Positions 46,258 through 56,424 of a stretch of 64,000 bases of DNA are shown piece by piece. Origin of the DNA: Chromatiales bacterium. GTDB lineage: Bacteria; Pseudomonadota; Gammaproteobacteria; UBA6429; Thiohalophilaceae. The stretch covers positions 124,001 through 188,000 of the forward strand of contig JALTJZ010000011.1 in assembly GCA_027076325.1 (NCBI GenBank), in the 5' to 3' direction. How positions within the stretch are numbered: position 1 is the stretch's first letter; each line of letters opens with the position of its first letter. The translations under genes and the position numbers were made by a program. Under the pieces are notes generated by a model. The model was not told where the DNA came from. It ran no database searches and saw only the letters and a program-made list of their open reading frames with translations.

Positions 46258-47922
46258 TTAGTCTTCCACTCCACGGCCTTTTTTCGGGAATAAACCACGC
46301 GGGCGTTTTTGTATAAATAGAATAATAAAAATGAGTACCAGTATTTTTGCTAACACGGCGCCCGACCAGGGTTCGAGGAACTTATTAAATACACCCAATG
46401 ACATTGCACCCACAAAGGTACCAAGTAGATTGCCTACACCGCCGAAGACCACCACCATAAAGGAGTCGATAATATAGCCCTGCCCAAGATTTGGGCCAAC
46501 ATTGGTTAACTGGCTTAAAGCCACACCCGCCACACCTGCAATACCAGACCCCAACCCAAAGGTCATCGCATCAACCCATTCGGATTTAACGCCCATTGCT
46601 TTTGCCATGGTTCTGTTTTGTGAAACTGCACGCACCTGTAAACCTAGTTTTGTTTTTTTCAAAATAAGCATTAATAACAAAAGCACAACAATGGCAAAAA
46701 TAAAAATATATAAACGGTTATAGGTGATTGCAAAAATACTATTGATTTCCAGAGAGCCGCTCATAAAGGCCGGCGTTTGAACTGCCTGATTAGTCGGCCC
46801 AAAGATTGAACGAACCAACTGTTGCAGGATTAAACTGATACCGAAAGTCGCCAGTAATGTTTCGAGTGGCCGCCCATATAAATAGCGAATAACAAAGCGT
46901 TCAATTGCAACACCAAAGGCACCAGCGACTAAAAATGCAAGCGGGACGGATATAAAGATAGAGGTGGTAATATGTTCAGGCAACATTTGCTGAACAACAT
47001 AAGTCGTGTAGGCGCCTAACATCATTAACTCCCCATGCGCCATATTAATCACGCCCATTACACCAAAAGTGATGGCGAGACCCACTGCAATTAGCAATAA
47101 AACTGAACCTAAACTTAAACCAAAAACCAGGTTCTCCAGAAATTCAAATGTACTGATTTTAGAGTCTATTTTTTTTAATGAGTTTATCGCTGCCTTTTTA
47201 ATACTAGCATCTTCTGTATTTTCAATAATTTCCTGTAATTTAACTTTTACTTCAGGTACCAGGCTTTTTGACAGGGCTTTAATGGCGGCCAGTTGCACTG
47301 TTTTATCGTTTGAATTTAAATTCCATATTGAAACACCCGCAGCAACCAGTTCTTTTATAGCGCTGTTGGTTTCTTGCTTGTCCAGCACTTGCAGAATTGC
47401 AATGGTTTCTTCATTAATATTTTTTAGCAACTGTTTAACAGCGGCCTTACGTACAGCAACATCTGTACTTTTTATACCCAGACGGGCAATATAGCTACGC
47501 AACAAGCGGCGCAACTTATTATTAACCTTTACTTTCTTTAGTTTATTTTTTTCAAACAACCCCAGCTCTTTATTGTTCAGTATCGATGTTGTTTTATAGC
47601 CGCCGTCTGTTTTTTCAATAAAAACCAGTTGTTTTGTTTTTTTAATGTAATAGAGTTTGCTTTTTAACATTCTCTGGAAGACTGGCAAGACTCGCTCATC
47701 ATCTACCGATAATAGTATTTTTATGGCTTTTTCACGATCAGAATAATTACCAGCCATTAAATTAGCCGTGGCTACCTCAAATGAAATATCCGCTACAACG
47801 GGGGCTTCCGTTTTTAATTCTACTGAAGCAGTTAAGCCCACCGATGAATAGCTGACACTCACCAGCAATATTAAAATAAAGCTTAAGAGTCTTAGGGTAT
47901 TTTTTCGGCTTGAAAATGTCAT
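46258..47922 (-). CDS. urtB: Urea ABC transporter permease UrtB with N-terminal HEAT-like domain
   Basis: A 554-residue permease. Signal-like N-terminus (residues 9-32), then about 210 residues of alpha-helical repeats (VRKAAVKQLLKN, VQLAAIKALSKSL, SIKKAAINSLKKI) resembling HEAT/ARM units, presumably periplasmic. The LivH-type permease domain starts near residue 265 (LVFGLSLGSVLLLIAVGLAITFGVMGVINMAHGELMMLG). The N-terminal extension is a known trait of proteobacterial UrtB, perhaps binding UrtA. Length is at the upper end of the family. The TAA stop at 46258 is followed by urtC. Confidence 0.93.
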   Translation of the reverse strand: MTFSSRKNTLRLLSFILILLVSVSYSSVGLTASVELKTEAPVVADISFEVATANLMAGNYSDREKAIKILLSVDDERVLPVFQRMLKSKLYYIKKTKQLVFIEKTDGGYKTTSILNNKELGLFEKNKLKKVKVNNKLRRLLRSYIARLGIKSTDVAVRKAAVKQLLKNINEETIAILQVLDKQETNSAIKELVAAGVSIWNLNSNDKTVQLAAIKALSKSLVPEVKVKLQEIIENTEDASIKKAAINSLKKIDSKISTFEFLENLVFGLSLGSVLLLIAVGLAITFGVMGVINMAHGELMMLGAYTTYVVQQMLPEHITTSIFISVPLAFLVAGAFGVAIERFVIRYLYGRPLETLLATFGISLILQQLVRSIFGPTNQAVQTPAFMSGSLEINSIFAITYNRLYIFIFAIVVLLLLMLILKKTKLGLQVRAVSQNRTMAKAMGVKSEWVDAMTFGLGSGIAGVAGVALSQLTNVGPNLGQGYIIDSFMVVVFGGVGNLLGTFVGAMSLGVFNKFLEPWSGAVLAKILVLIFIILFIQKRPRGLFPKKGRGVED

Positions 47923-48023
47923 TATTGTTTTTTACACAGGGTTTTTTTGGCTCAAATCATAACCTGAGCCAGAGAAACTTAATAGTCTTTTAGCTAGTGA
48001 TTATAAATTTTACGTACTTGCTT

Positions 48024-48057
48024 AAAAGAAAACCCCGACTAACCACTGCTAGCCGGG
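48024..48057 (-). terminator. Attenuating hairpin between urtA and urtB
   Basis: On the minus strand CCCGGCTA, eight bases, TAGTCGGG, then GTTTTCTTTT. The stem has one G-U pair. It lies 22 bases after the urtA stop and 102 bases before urtB. Such hairpins let the binding protein be made in excess of the permease; here it would be leaky. Confidence 0.65.
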
Positions 48058-48078
48058 ATTATAACTTCATTTATACTA

Positions 48079-49374
48079 TTACTTGAAGTTCTGACCAGAA
48101 CATTTTTTAGTTTTAGTATTGTAGTTACCACACTTGAGTTTAACCCAGTCCGATACAACGTCTTTACTACCTGGCAAATGATCAGACCATGCATCACCTG
48201 GAACCAGACCATCCGTTTGCCATACTACATCAAACTGACCATCTTCCTGAATTTCACCAATAAGAACTGGCTTGGTTAAATGATGGTTTGGCAACATTTC
48301 AGCCATACCACCGGTCAAATTTGGTGTTTTGATACCAATCATTGCTTTTTCAACCGCATTGACATCCGTTGTTTTTGCTTTTTCAACTGCTTTAACCCAC
48401 ATGTTAAAGCCAATATAAGTTGCTTCCATGGGATCGTTGGTTACACGTTTTTTATCTTTAATAAACGCCTTCCATTTTTTAATAAAAGCTGCATTTTCTT
48501 TATTATCAACACTCATAAAATAATTCCATGCCGCAAGGTGACCAACGAGTGGCTTAGTATCAATACCGGAAAGCTCTTCTTCACCAACCGAGAAAGCAAC
48601 CACTGGAATATTTTCAGCTGAAATACCCTGATTACCTAACTCTTTATAGAAAGGTACGTTTGCATCGCCATTAATAGTTGATACAACGGCTGTTTTCTTG
48701 CCTTTAGAACCAAACTTTTTAACGTCTGAAACGATACTCTGCCAGTCAGAATGGCCGAAAGGCGTGTAGTTGATCATAATATCTTTTGCTTTAACACCTT
48801 TAGACTTTAAATAGGCCTCCAGAATTTTATTGGTTGTACGAGGATAAACATAATCTGTTCCCGCAAGAACCCAACGTTTAACACCAACTTCATTCATTAA
48901 ATAGTCAACCGCAGGAATGGCCTGTTGATTGGGCGCAGCACCGGTGTAAAAAACATTTTTAGATGATTCTTCACCTTCATATTGCACAGGGTAGAACAGT
49001 AAACCGTTGAGCTCTTCAAAGACAGGAAGAACTGATTTACGTGATACAGAAGTCCAACAGCCAAAAACAACATCAACTTTGTTTTTTTGTAATAACTCAC
49101 GTGCTTTTTCTGCAAATAAAGGCCAGTTTGAAGCCGGGTCAACCACCACGGCTTCCAGTTTTTTACCTAACAGACCGCCTTTTTTATTTTGTTCTTCAAT
49201 CATCATTAACACGGTGTCTTTCAATGTTGTTTCACTGATTGCCATCGTGCCAGACAAAGAATGTAATACACCCACTTTAATGGTATTACCCGCTTGAGCG
49301 GAGAGAGAAAGTCCAAGCATGGCTGTTATCACCAATGCAGAACTTGCAATTTTTTTGATCCAGTTACTCATCAT
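48079..49374 (-). CDS. urtA: Urea ABC transporter substrate-binding protein UrtA
   Basis: A 431-residue periplasmic binding protein of the branched-chain amino-acid class. Signal peptide (about 1-28, ending AQAGN). The block IKVGVLHSLSGTMAISETTL and the stretch GCWTSVSRKSVLPVFEELNGLLFYPVQYEGEE are family marks; the Trp and Tyr around the ligand pocket are those common in UrtA. It binds urea with high affinity and delivers it to UrtBC. Preceded by the TorF copy 3 gene with 94 bases between, so they share a promoter. Confidence 0.95.
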   Translation of the reverse strand: MMSNWIKKIASSALVITAMLGLSLSAQAGNTIKVGVLHSLSGTMAISETTLKDTVLMMIEEQNKKGGLLGKKLEAVVVDPASNWPLFAEKARELLQKNKVDVVFGCWTSVSRKSVLPVFEELNGLLFYPVQYEGEESSKNVFYTGAAPNQQAIPAVDYLMNEVGVKRWVLAGTDYVYPRTTNKILEAYLKSKGVKAKDIMINYTPFGHSDWQSIVSDVKKFGSKGKKTAVVSTINGDANVPFYKELGNQGISAENIPVVAFSVGEEELSGIDTKPLVGHLAAWNYFMSVDNKENAAFIKKWKAFIKDKKRVTNDPMEATYIGFNMWVKAVEKAKTTDVNAVEKAMIGIKTPNLTGGMAEMLPNHHLTKPVLIGEIQEDGQFDVVWQTDGLVPGDAWSDHLPGSKDVVSDWVKLKCGNYNTKTKKCSGQNFK

Positions 49375-49468
49375 CGTTTCCTTAATTAATTTTATTTTGG
49401 TAGGAATTTATAAGTAGCCGGCATTCCGAATGAAATACCGGCTTTATAACTATAACCAGGCGTCAAAC

Positions 49469-50218
49469 CTAGAAGCCGTATGTAACACCCACAACCATAG
49501 AATCGTTATATTCTACGCCGGCACGATCTTCGCCAGCAAAAGTGTATTGTACATACGCATCTGCACCCGTTTTACCAATTGGTTTCGATGCCGTTACATT
49601 CAAATGACGGAAACCGCTGGTGCTTGACGTTGCTGTACCCAGCTTGGAGTTATCCGTATTGTCATAAGTGTAATAACCTAAATCCAGTGACAAAGTAACG
49701 TCCTGAGGTAAACTGGTTGACCAACCTGCTTTCCAATAGATATCACCGGCATTACCCCACCAGCCATCCGTCATCAGGTATTGCATACCAACATAGGCAT
49801 CACCAAAAGTTAATTTACCGGTTGCTTCTAACAGGTTGGAGTTGTCAACATTAATATAAAAATATTGAATTACGCCAACGTCCCAGCCCATGCCATTGCT
49901 GAATTTACCAGCATAGCCACCGTATAAATCATTCTCAAAACCACGCTTATTGGTTTTACCATCGCTAGGTGACTCATATGAATAGCTCAAGTTCGAGAAC
50001 CACCATCCTGCATACCAGCCCGAAGTATCGCTACTCCAGTCCATGCCACCTTGAACTGCCGTGCCGGTATTTTCTTCAAAAATACCACGTAACAAGTATT
50101 TTGAATGAACACCGATGTTATAAGATACTTCTGCCTGAGCCGCTGTTGTTACACCAAACACGCCTCCAAAAGCAATTGCGCCGGCCATCGCCATTGACGC
50201 CAGGTTTAATTTTTTCAT
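49469..50218 (-). CDS. TorF-family (TIGR02001) putative porin, copy 3, first gene of the urea transport operon
   Basis: A 249-residue outer-membrane protein. Signal peptide (about 1-29, AAQAEV), then the family block VSYNIGVHSKYLLRGIFEEN, and strands with many Trp and Tyr (WYAGWWFSNLSYSY, GDIYWKAGWSTSL). It ends in a C-terminal Phe (GVTYGF). Its placement directly before urtA, and a sigma-54/NtrC control region, make an outer-membrane urea (or amide) channel the best guess. This is inference; the family has no proven substrate. Confidence 0.88.
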   Translation of the reverse strand: MKKLNLASMAMAGAIAFGGVFGVTTAAQAEVSYNIGVHSKYLLRGIFEENTGTAVQGGMDWSSDTSGWYAGWWFSNLSYSYESPSDGKTNKRGFENDLYGGYAGKFSNGMGWDVGVIQYFYINVDNSNLLEATGKLTFGDAYVGMQYLMTDGWWGNAGDIYWKAGWSTSLPQDVTLSLDLGYYTYDNTDNSKLGTATSSTSGFRHLNVTASKPIGKTGADAYVQYTFAGEDRAGVEYNDSMVVGVTYGF

Positions 50219-50336
50219 TGTTGTTACTCTCCACTACAGTTAGTTTATAATTTTTCTCCCACAAGCTCAGGCTTTAGAACTTTACACCCCAAACTCACGA
50301 AATAACGCAAATACATCATTTACTGCGTGTTTATTC

Positions 50337-50352
50337 AGCAAACGGCATGCCA
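50337..50352 (-). promoter_or_regulatory. Sigma-54 promoter of the TorF3-urtABCDE operon
   Basis: On the minus strand TGGCATGCCGTTTGCT: one mismatch to TGGCAC-N5-TTGCT, with GG and GC at the exact spacing. It lies 119 bases before the TorF copy 3 start codon. Confidence 0.8.
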
Positions 50353-50446
50353 ACAGAAAAAGAGCTTTATAAACAATTGGTTATAATTTTTTTGCTCTGT
50401 AATACTTCTGTAATGGGCTTTATCGGTGCGAACGCACCAAAGCAAC

Positions 50447-50461
50447 GCACTATAAAGGTGC
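50447..50461. promoter_or_regulatory. NtrC site upstream of the TorF3-urt promoter
   Basis: GCACTATAAAGGTGC is a perfect GCAC-N7-GTGC dyad about 95 bases upstream of the sigma-54 site. A further palindrome GGTGCGAACGCACC lies at 50425-50438. Together they form a typical enhancer. Confidence 0.75.
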
Positions 50462-50478
50462 GTACTTATAAAAAGGGA

Positions 50479-51084
50479 CTATAACATTCCTTCTTTCTTT
50501 ATGAATTGAATAATGGCTTCCAGGCCTTCACCGGTTTTCATATTGCTAAAAATAAAAGGCCGATCACCACGCATTTTTTTGGCATCCCTTTCCATCACCT
50601 CAAGCGAAGCGCCAACATGGGGCGCCAGATCAATTTTATTAATTACCAGCAAATCAGACTTGGTGATCCCCGGCCCACCTTTACGCGGGATCTTGTCGCC
50701 AGCAGAAACGTCAATAACATACAGCGTTAAATCCGATAGCTCGGGGCTAAAAGTGGCACTTAAATTATCACCGCCACTTTCAATAATCACCAGATCAAGT
50801 GAACCTAAACGTTGCGTGAGTGTATTTATCGCGGCCAGATTCATCGAGGCATCTTCTCGAATAGCGGTGTGCGGGCAACCACCTGTTTCAACACCCATAA
50901 TGCGTTCTTCTAATAGCGCCTGTTTACTGGTTAAAAACTTTGCGTCTTCCTGAGTATAAATATCGTTAGTGACAACGGCTATTTCATAGTCGTCACGCAT
51001 CTTTTTACACAAAGCTTCAACCAATGCTGTTTTACCGGAACCAACCGGCCCACCGACACCCATTCTTAATGTTTTTGTGCTCAC
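50479..51084 (-). CDS. ureG: Urease accessory GTPase UreG
   Basis: A 201-residue SIMIBI-class GTPase. The P-loop [10 protein letters not shown] is at residues 12-21; the metal-binding Cys-Pro-His motif ([13 protein letters not shown]) near residue 72 holds nickel. [17 protein letters not shown] and [11 protein letters not shown] are typical. It delivers nickel to the apoenzyme with UreDF. It is the last gene of the urease operon. Confidence 0.96.
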   Translation of the reverse strand: MSTKTLRMGVGGPVGSGKTALVEALCKKMRDDYEIAVVTNDIYTQEDAKFLTSKQALLEERIMGVETGGCPHTAIREDASMNLAAINTLTQRLGSLDLVIIESGGDNLSATFSPELSDLTLYVIDVSAGDKIPRKGGPGITKSDLLVINKIDLAPHVGASLEVMERDAKKMRGDRPFIFSNMKTGEGLEAIIQFIKKEGML

Positions 51085-51258
51085 TTTTTTTCCTTAACTT
51101 AATTATAAATATTTCACCACCAAGACCACAAGGAAGAAAATTTAGTTTGTCGCTAAAAGTAAAAGACCAACAGCTCCCTGATACTTTATACATACCGCAG
51201 CGAAATAATAAGTGTATCTTTTCTTTGTGTCCTTCGTAGTTACTATTATTTAGTCTAC

Positions 51259-51939
51259 TCAAGACCGAAACAATCTTGAATATTGTTGTTCATGTAAACT
51301 ACTTGCCATCACCTGACCGGGGCAGACGCGACCAAGATCCGTATCATCCAGATGGGTTGCAATTAAGACGGCTTCATCCATTTTAGGCATCAGTGACTGA
51401 ATTAATTGTTGCCCTTGTGTTTGCCCGAGCGGAATGACTTTCATGGCGACTGCAACCTGGTTTTCACTCCATGCCCAGGCATAACCCAGTAACAAATCGG
51501 CCAAAGGGATACTCCAATGCTTGCCTGCCAATGCAAACATTAAAGGGTAACTGCAACGCGTGTCATGTTGCCAACTTACGGCTTGTTTAACCTCAAGGCT
51601 TGCTAATAAACGCGCCAGTGATTCACCGACTTGCTGATCTTCAAGTAATAGTTCTTTTGTTTCGCGTGAGGCTTTTAAATACGCTAGCCAATAATCAATC
51701 GCATTATTATCCTGTGTTTGCCATGCGTTGTAAAAACGTTTGACCAAAGGCAAATCAAGGTAGGCCAGATTGTTAACCAGTATGCCGCTTATCCATTCAA
51801 AACAGGTTTTATCATTGCTAACCCATTCGCAATCAATGGCATATTCAAACCCTTGCGAATAGGCATAGGCACCCACCGGTAAGGATGGGCTAATCAAGCG
51901 CCATAATTGCATCATGGATATTTGTGTTGGTTGGCTCAT
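51259..51939 (-). CDS. ureF: Urease accessory protein UreF
   Basis: A 226-residue helical protein that bridges UreG to UreD-urease. Family marks: LWRLISPSLPVGAYAYSQGFEYAID (N-terminal), and WAWSENQVAVAMKVIPLGQTQGQQLI. Length is normal. It lies 13 bases from the ureE stop on the upstream side; a gap of 174 bases separates it from ureG. Confidence 0.94.
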   Translation of the reverse strand: MSQPTQISMMQLWRLISPSLPVGAYAYSQGFEYAIDCEWVSNDKTCFEWISGILVNNLAYLDLPLVKRFYNAWQTQDNNAIDYWLAYLKASRETKELLLEDQQVGESLARLLASLEVKQAVSWQHDTRCSYPLMFALAGKHWSIPLADLLLGYAWAWSENQVAVAMKVIPLGQTQGQQLIQSLMPKMDEAVLIATHLDDTDLGRVCPGQVMASSLHEQQYSRLFRS

Positions 51940-51952
51940 TTAAGTTGATACA

Positions 51953-52429
51953 TCAATGATGGCTATGATGGGAATGGGAATGTGTATGGCCTGTATGATA
52001 CGCACCGATTTCCGGCTCAAATGGTGCCGATTCATATTTAACTGTTAAACCAAAACCTTTAACCATTTCGTCGAGTACATGGTCGTGCAAATAACGTAGC
52101 CAGCTGCTTCCAACTTGTAATGGCACATGCCGATTACCTAAATGATAAGCCGCACGTGCCAGATCAAAGGCATTGTCACAATGTACCGTACTAACTTTTT
52201 CATCGGCAGAGATAATTTTAACCATCGTGCCATCTTTTGATTTTAAACAATCACCATCACGCAAAACAGAACCACGCTCTATTATAATACCGACTTGCTC
52301 ACCGTTATTCAGTTGCGCACGAAAGCGGCTTTTTTGCCTTTTTTCATACGGTAAGGTCAGTGAAAGTTTTATCGATTCGTTGCCGACTTCTTTTTGATGT
52401 AATACTTCTTCCAATATTATTTCTGGCAT
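51953..52429 (-). CDS. ureE: Urease accessory nickel metallochaperone UreE
   Basis: A 158-residue two-domain nickel chaperone. LARAAYHLGNRHVPLQVG contains the conserved metal-binding His. The C-terminus is His-rich (HTGHTHSHSHHSHH), a nickel store. N-terminal region is the peptide-binding domain. It lies 111 bases after ureC, in the same direction. Confidence 0.95.
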   Translation of the reverse strand: MPEIILEEVLHQKEVGNESIKLSLTLPYEKRQKSRFRAQLNNGEQVGIIIERGSVLRDGDCLKSKDGTMVKIISADEKVSTVHCDNAFDLARAAYHLGNRHVPLQVGSSWLRYLHDHVLDEMVKGFGLTVKYESAPFEPEIGAYHTGHTHSHSHHSHH

Positions 52430-52540
52430 TATTTATCCTGGTAATTCTAAGCTAGTCACTTGTTGGGCTTCGTTATCACTCACCTCAACCTGCACTATAT
52501 AAAATCAAACTGGGTTAGAACATAAAACTCGTTCGGCTCG

Positions 52541-54244
52541 CTAAAACAAAAAATACCGCTGCGCTAACGGTAATGCTTCTGCCGGCTCACAGGTTAGTAA
52601 CTCGCCATCTACTTTTACCTGGTAGGTTTGCGGGTCGATACTAATGTTAGGCATATAGTCATTAAGCAGCATATCTTTTTTACTAATGTTACGGGTATTT
52701 CTCACCGCCACCACTTTTTTATTTAAGCCTAGCTGATCTTTAACCCCTGCCTCCACGGCCGCTTGCGACATAAAGCTCACACAGGTATTGCTTAACGCTT
52801 TACCGTAGGAACCGAACATAGGGCGGTAATGTACGGGCTGCGGTGTTGGGATAGAGGCATTGGGGTCGCCCATCGGTGCTGCTGCTATCATTCCGCCTTT
52901 CAGTATCAGTGCCGGTTTAACGGCAAAAAAAGCTGGCTTCCAGAAAACCAGATCAGCCAGTTTGCCCACTGCAATCGAGCCAACAACATCGGCAATGCCA
53001 TGTGTAATAGCCGGGTTAATGGTGTACTTCGCAATATAACGTTTGGCACGGTTATTATCATTGCGATTTGGATCCCCTTTTAAGGCTCCACGTTGCACTT
53101 TCATTTTATGTGCAGTTTGCCAGGTGCGTGTAATCACTTCACCAACACGACCCATGGCTTGAGAATCCGATGCAATCATACTGAAAGCACCAAGATCATG
53201 TAAGATATCTTCGGCTGCAATGGTTTCACGCCGAATGCGTGATTCTGCAAAGGCCACATCTTCTGCAATACTACTATCAAGATGATGGCAAACCATTAAC
53301 ATATCTAAATGCTCGTCAATGGTATTAACCGTGTACGGACGAGTTGGGTTAGTGGATGATGGCAAAATATTGCTTTCACCACAGGCTTTGATAATGTCGG
53401 GCGCATGGCCACCACCGGCACCTTCGGTATGGTAAGTATGAATGGCTCGACCTTTAAAGGCTTTAATGGTGTCTTCAACGAAACCCGATTCATTCAAAGT
53501 ATCGGTATGAATCGCAACCTGCACATCCATTAATTCGGCAACATTTAAACAGCTATCAATCGCTGCGGGTGTCGTACCCCAGTCTTCATGTAATTTTAAA
53601 CCCATCACGCCAGCCGCAACCTGTTCTTCCAGTGGTTCGGGCAAGCTTGCATTGCCTTTGCCTAACAAGCCAATGTTCATCGGCATAACATCGGTAGCTT
53701 CATACATACGATGAATATTCCATGGCCCTGGTGTACAAGTGGTTGCATTGCTGCCGGTTGCTGGCCCGGTCCCTCCACCCAACATGGTCGTAACACCCGA
53801 CATTAATGCTTCTTCCACTTGTTGCGGGCAAATAAAATGAATGTGTGCGTCAACACCACCAGCAGTAATAATTTGTCCCTCTCCGGCAATCACCTCAGTA
53901 CCGGGGCCAATCACAACATCCACTCCCGGCTGAACATCGGGGTTACCCGCTTTGCCAATGCCACTGATTAAACCATCTTTAATGCCAATATCGGCTTTAA
54001 TAATCCCCCAATAATCCAGAATGAGTGCGTTGGTAATTACAACATCGACAACATCTTTTGTGCTGCGCTGGCTTTGCCCCATGCCATCACGGATAACTTT
54101 GCCACCACCAAATTTGACTTCGTCACCGTAAAAGGTTTTATCCTCTTCAACTTCTATTATTAGCTCGGTATCCCCCAGGCGAACCCGGTCACCTTTGGTT
54201 GGACCAAACATTTCTGCGTAGGCGCGCTTATCTATACTGCTCAT
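52541..54244 (-). CDS. ureC: Urease alpha subunit UreC
   Basis: A 567-residue nickel amidohydrolase, the catalytic subunit. Visible: [11 protein letters not shown] (two nickel ligands His), the carbamylated Lys in GLKLHEDWG, further ligands in [12 protein letters not shown] and [15 protein letters not shown], the flap Cys/His segment MVCHHLD and the Asp in ASDSQAMGR. All are in order. The start overlaps ureB by four bases. The enzyme cleaves urea to ammonia and carbamate. Confidence 0.98.
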   Translation of the reverse strand: MSSIDKRAYAEMFGPTKGDRVRLGDTELIIEVEEDKTFYGDEVKFGGGKVIRDGMGQSQRSTKDVVDVVITNALILDYWGIIKADIGIKDGLISGIGKAGNPDVQPGVDVVIGPGTEVIAGEGQIITAGGVDAHIHFICPQQVEEALMSGVTTMLGGGTGPATGSNATTCTPGPWNIHRMYEATDVMPMNIGLLGKGNASLPEPLEEQVAAGVMGLKLHEDWGTTPAAIDSCLNVAELMDVQVAIHTDTLNESGFVEDTIKAFKGRAIHTYHTEGAGGGHAPDIIKACGESNILPSSTNPTRPYTVNTIDEHLDMLMVCHHLDSSIAEDVAFAESRIRRETIAAEDILHDLGAFSMIASDSQAMGRVGEVITRTWQTAHKMKVQRGALKGDPNRNDNNRAKRYIAKYTINPAITHGIADVVGSIAVGKLADLVFWKPAFFAVKPALILKGGMIAAAPMGDPNASIPTPQPVHYRPMFGSYGKALSNTCVSFMSQAAVEAGVKDQLGLNKKVVAVRNTRNISKKDMLLNDYMPNISIDPQTYQVKVDGELLTCEPAEALPLAQRYFLF

Positions 54245-54573
54245 GATACGCCCCCGGTTTTTTTATTCGTTAATTTACCCATGACTTCGGCATTAAAACC
54301 ATAAATGGTTTTATCACCGGCGTATTCAACCAGTTCCACTTCTCGCATTTGCCCTGGCTCAAAACGTACTGCCGTTCCTGCTGCAATATTCAAGCGATAA
54401 CCCTTGCTTGTATCGCGCTTAAAATCCAGCGCCGAATTCACTTCATAGAAGTGGTAATGTGACCCCACCTGTATTGGGCGGTCGCCGGTATTCGATACTT
54501 GCAGTGTTTGCGTTGCACGCCCCTGATTTAAATCAATTTCACCTTCATCAATAAAATATTCTCCGGGTATCAT
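54241..54573 (-). CDS. ureB: Urease beta subunit UreB
   Basis: A 110-residue beta subunit. [19 protein letters not shown] is the N-terminal signature, followed by [19 protein letters not shown] and FDPGQ-like [16 protein letters not shown]. It is separate from UreA and UreC (three-subunit type). It starts 11 bases after the ureA stop. Confidence 0.96.
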   Translation of the reverse strand: MIPGEYFIDEGEIDLNQGRATQTLQVSNTGDRPIQVGSHYHFYEVNSALDFKRDTSKGYRLNIAAGTAVRFEPGQMREVELVEYAGDKTIYGFNAEVMGKLTNKKTGGVS

Positions 54574-54584
54574 TCTGGTTCTCC

Positions 54585-54887
54585 TTATTGAATCGGGTTA
54601 TGTACGGTAACCAGTTTGGTTCCATCAGGAAAGGTTGCTTCAACTTGCACGTCATGGATCATCTCTGCAATCCCATCCATCACATCATTGGCTGTTAGCA
54701 AGGTCGTGCCATAGTGCATTAATTCGGCAACTGTTTTACCATCGCGCGCTCCTTCCATAATTGCAGCGGAAATATAAGCCACCGCTTCAGGGTAATTTAA
54801 CTTAAGCCCGCGATCTTTACGCCGCTCGGCAAGCAATGCAGCAGTAAATAGCAGGAGTTTATCTTTTTCACGAGGTGATAATTCCAT
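54585..54887 (-). CDS. ureA: Urease gamma subunit UreA
   Basis: The ATG at 54887 gives the standard 100-residue protein beginning [24 protein letters not shown] longer reading from 54980 would overlap ureD by 77 bases and is not supported. AAGG precedes the start. [21 protein letters not shown] and [20 protein letters not shown]-type ending ([19 protein letters not shown]) are diagnostic. Confidence 0.96.
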   Translation of the reverse strand: MELSPREKDKLLLFTAALLAERRKDRGLKLNYPEAVAYISAAIMEGARDGKTVAELMHYGTTLLTANDVMDGIAEMIHDVQVEATFPDGTKLVTVHNPIQ

Positions 54888-54903
54888 AACAAAACCTTTT
54901 TTA

Positions 54904-55779
54904 TTATGTTGCCCAAATTCGGGGTGGGCAACTTTTCTTTTGTAACAGTTGTGGCCGGGTAATCGACCAGCACTGCGCAAATAATGCTAACGCTTCACGC
55001 GCATGGCGCCCAAAATATCGAATAAGCAATAAATCATTATGCAAGGTAAAACTGATCATTCTTTGTGCTGAATGTTCCTGTAATTCTTTTATTGCCTCTA
55101 TATCTACGTTATTCGCCTGAGTATTTAAGGTAACCAGCATTGTCGCCATTACCGAAAAATTGTTCAAGCCCCAGATTGCAGAAAGTATACCGGACTGAGT
55201 ATCAATAATATTTCTATCTATATATAAAGGTATCCCGTTTCGCCTAACAGCAACCTTCTGTTTTACCAGACCCTGATTAAAAAATTTATTCCCTGCCGGG
55301 CGACCATAACAATTAATTTCCCAACAACTTAAATGCGCCCCTTCCTCCAGGTCAAATTCTGTATGAATAGACGCATTACAATTATTATAAAATATTGTTT
55401 CCTGCGGCAACCATTCAAGAACCGCATTTTTTCTGACTTTGACTGTTTGAGTTAGTCGTGCCTGTTGCAGATCACTTCGATAAAATTTACTGGCTGCTGG
55501 CGTTGTTATTAAAGCATGAGACTCAGGATGCAGCTGAACATCAAGTTCAAGAATGTCTCCACCGACAATACCACCGGGTGGATGAATCAGGTAACTGTGG
55601 CAAACATCGTCTTCAGGATAAAATGGTTTTTGTATAACCAGCGGACCTTTATGCAAGCGATGGGATAAAATTGTTTTCTGCTGTGTTTTTTTATAGCCCA
55701 ATTCTAGCCTTGCAAGCCAGTTTGCCTGCTTCGCGTTTATTAATTCCTTGCTCCGATTTTCTTTCACAATGGCATTCAT
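54904..55779 (-). CDS. ureD: Urease accessory protein UreD
   Basis: A 291-residue scaffold protein required for nickel insertion. Family marks: [42 protein letters not shown] and [22 protein letters not shown]. It is near the front of the operon, as in many proteobacteria. It starts three bases after the ureH stop. In operons of this class ureD heads the cluster; here the nickel permease precedes it. Confidence 0.94.
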   Translation of the reverse strand: MNAIVKENRSKELINAKQANWLARLELGYKKTQQKTILSHRLHKGPLVIQKPFYPEDDVCHSYLIHPPGGIVGGDILELDVQLHPESHALITTPAASKFYRSDLQQARLTQTVKVRKNAVLEWLPQETIFYNNCNASIHTEFDLEEGAHLSCWEINCYGRPAGNKFFNQGLVKQKVAVRRNGIPLYIDRNIIDTQSGILSAIWGLNNFSVMATMLVTLNTQANNVDIEAIKELQEHSAQRMISFTLHNDLLLIRYFGRHAREALALFAQCWSITRPQLLQKKSCPPRIWAT

Positions 55780-55782
55780 TTT

Positions 55783-56424
55783 TTATCCTGCTGAAAAAAC
55801 AGAAAACACAAGCCAGACAGAAAAAATAATCGCAACACAGCCAATAAAAGCCTGAAGTATTGCTGCGCTCTGTGGATAGCGCAAAAGAACACGAATAACA
55901 GCATGTCTGAACATGCCACCAAAAACAAACATGGAAAAAATAACACCCAGCGAAAAGAAAAGCAGGTAGCTAATAGCCAATGCTGGTTCAGTAATTTTAG
56001 CAACAGGAATTAAAGCCAGAATCGAAGCCGTACCCGCCAAGCCATGTATACCGCCCACAACAAGCGCTCGACGGGAAGACAGGCTGCCACTTTTTTCTAC
56101 TGGCAACTTCAAGCCTGATATTTGCCGTATAGACTCCGCCAAAATACGCCCACCAATAATGGCAAGGATAGCCGCAACTATTAATTCGGCATAATGACTG
56201 AAAGCCGAATTAAAAGAAACACCTAATAGAAAAACAGCAAAGCCAACACTTAATAACGAAAGACTGTGGCCAATAGCCCAGTGTGAACTGTACTTTAAAA
56301 TTTTCTGCCACTGATTCTCTCTGGCCGCAATACCCGTCACCGTCAACACGTGATCGGCATCCAGTGCGTGCAATATCCCAAAACCGAGTGCAAGGGATAA
56401 TATCGTATAAATTGAATCGAACAT
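55783..56424 (-). CDS. ureH: UreH-type nickel permease
   Basis: A 213-residue inner-membrane protein with about six helices. The motif HALDADHV at residues 19-26 fits the NiCoT/UreH nickel signature H-x4-DH; GGIHGLAGTASILALIP and SLGVIFSMFVFGGMFRH are UreH-like. This separates it from HupE/UreJ. It supplies nickel to the urease. It is the first gene of the operon. A near-match NtrC dyad (GCAA-N7-GTGC) lies at 56534-56548, but no convincing sigma-54 promoter could be found (a poor one, AGGACTAAAATTAGCC, is at 56486-56501). Confidence 0.85.
   Translation of the reverse strand: MFDSIYTILSLALGFGILHALDADHVLTVTGIAARENQWQKILKYSSHWAIGHSLSLLSVGFAVFLLGVSFNSAFSHYAELIVAAILAIIGGRILAESIRQISGLKLPVEKSGSLSSRRALVVGGIHGLAGTASILALIPVAKITEPALAISYLLFFSLGVIFSMFVFGGMFRHAVIRVLLRYPQSAAILQAFIGCVAIIFSVWLVFSVFSAG

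Noticed and set aside
46253-46298. Longer UrtC start at 46298
   Set aside because: It would overlap urtB by 41 bases; the ATG at 46253 has GGAAGA upstream and suits the family length.
55783-56424. HupE/UreJ assignment for the first urease-operon gene
   Set aside because: The HALDADHV motif fits the NiCoT/UreH nickel permeases better than HupE.
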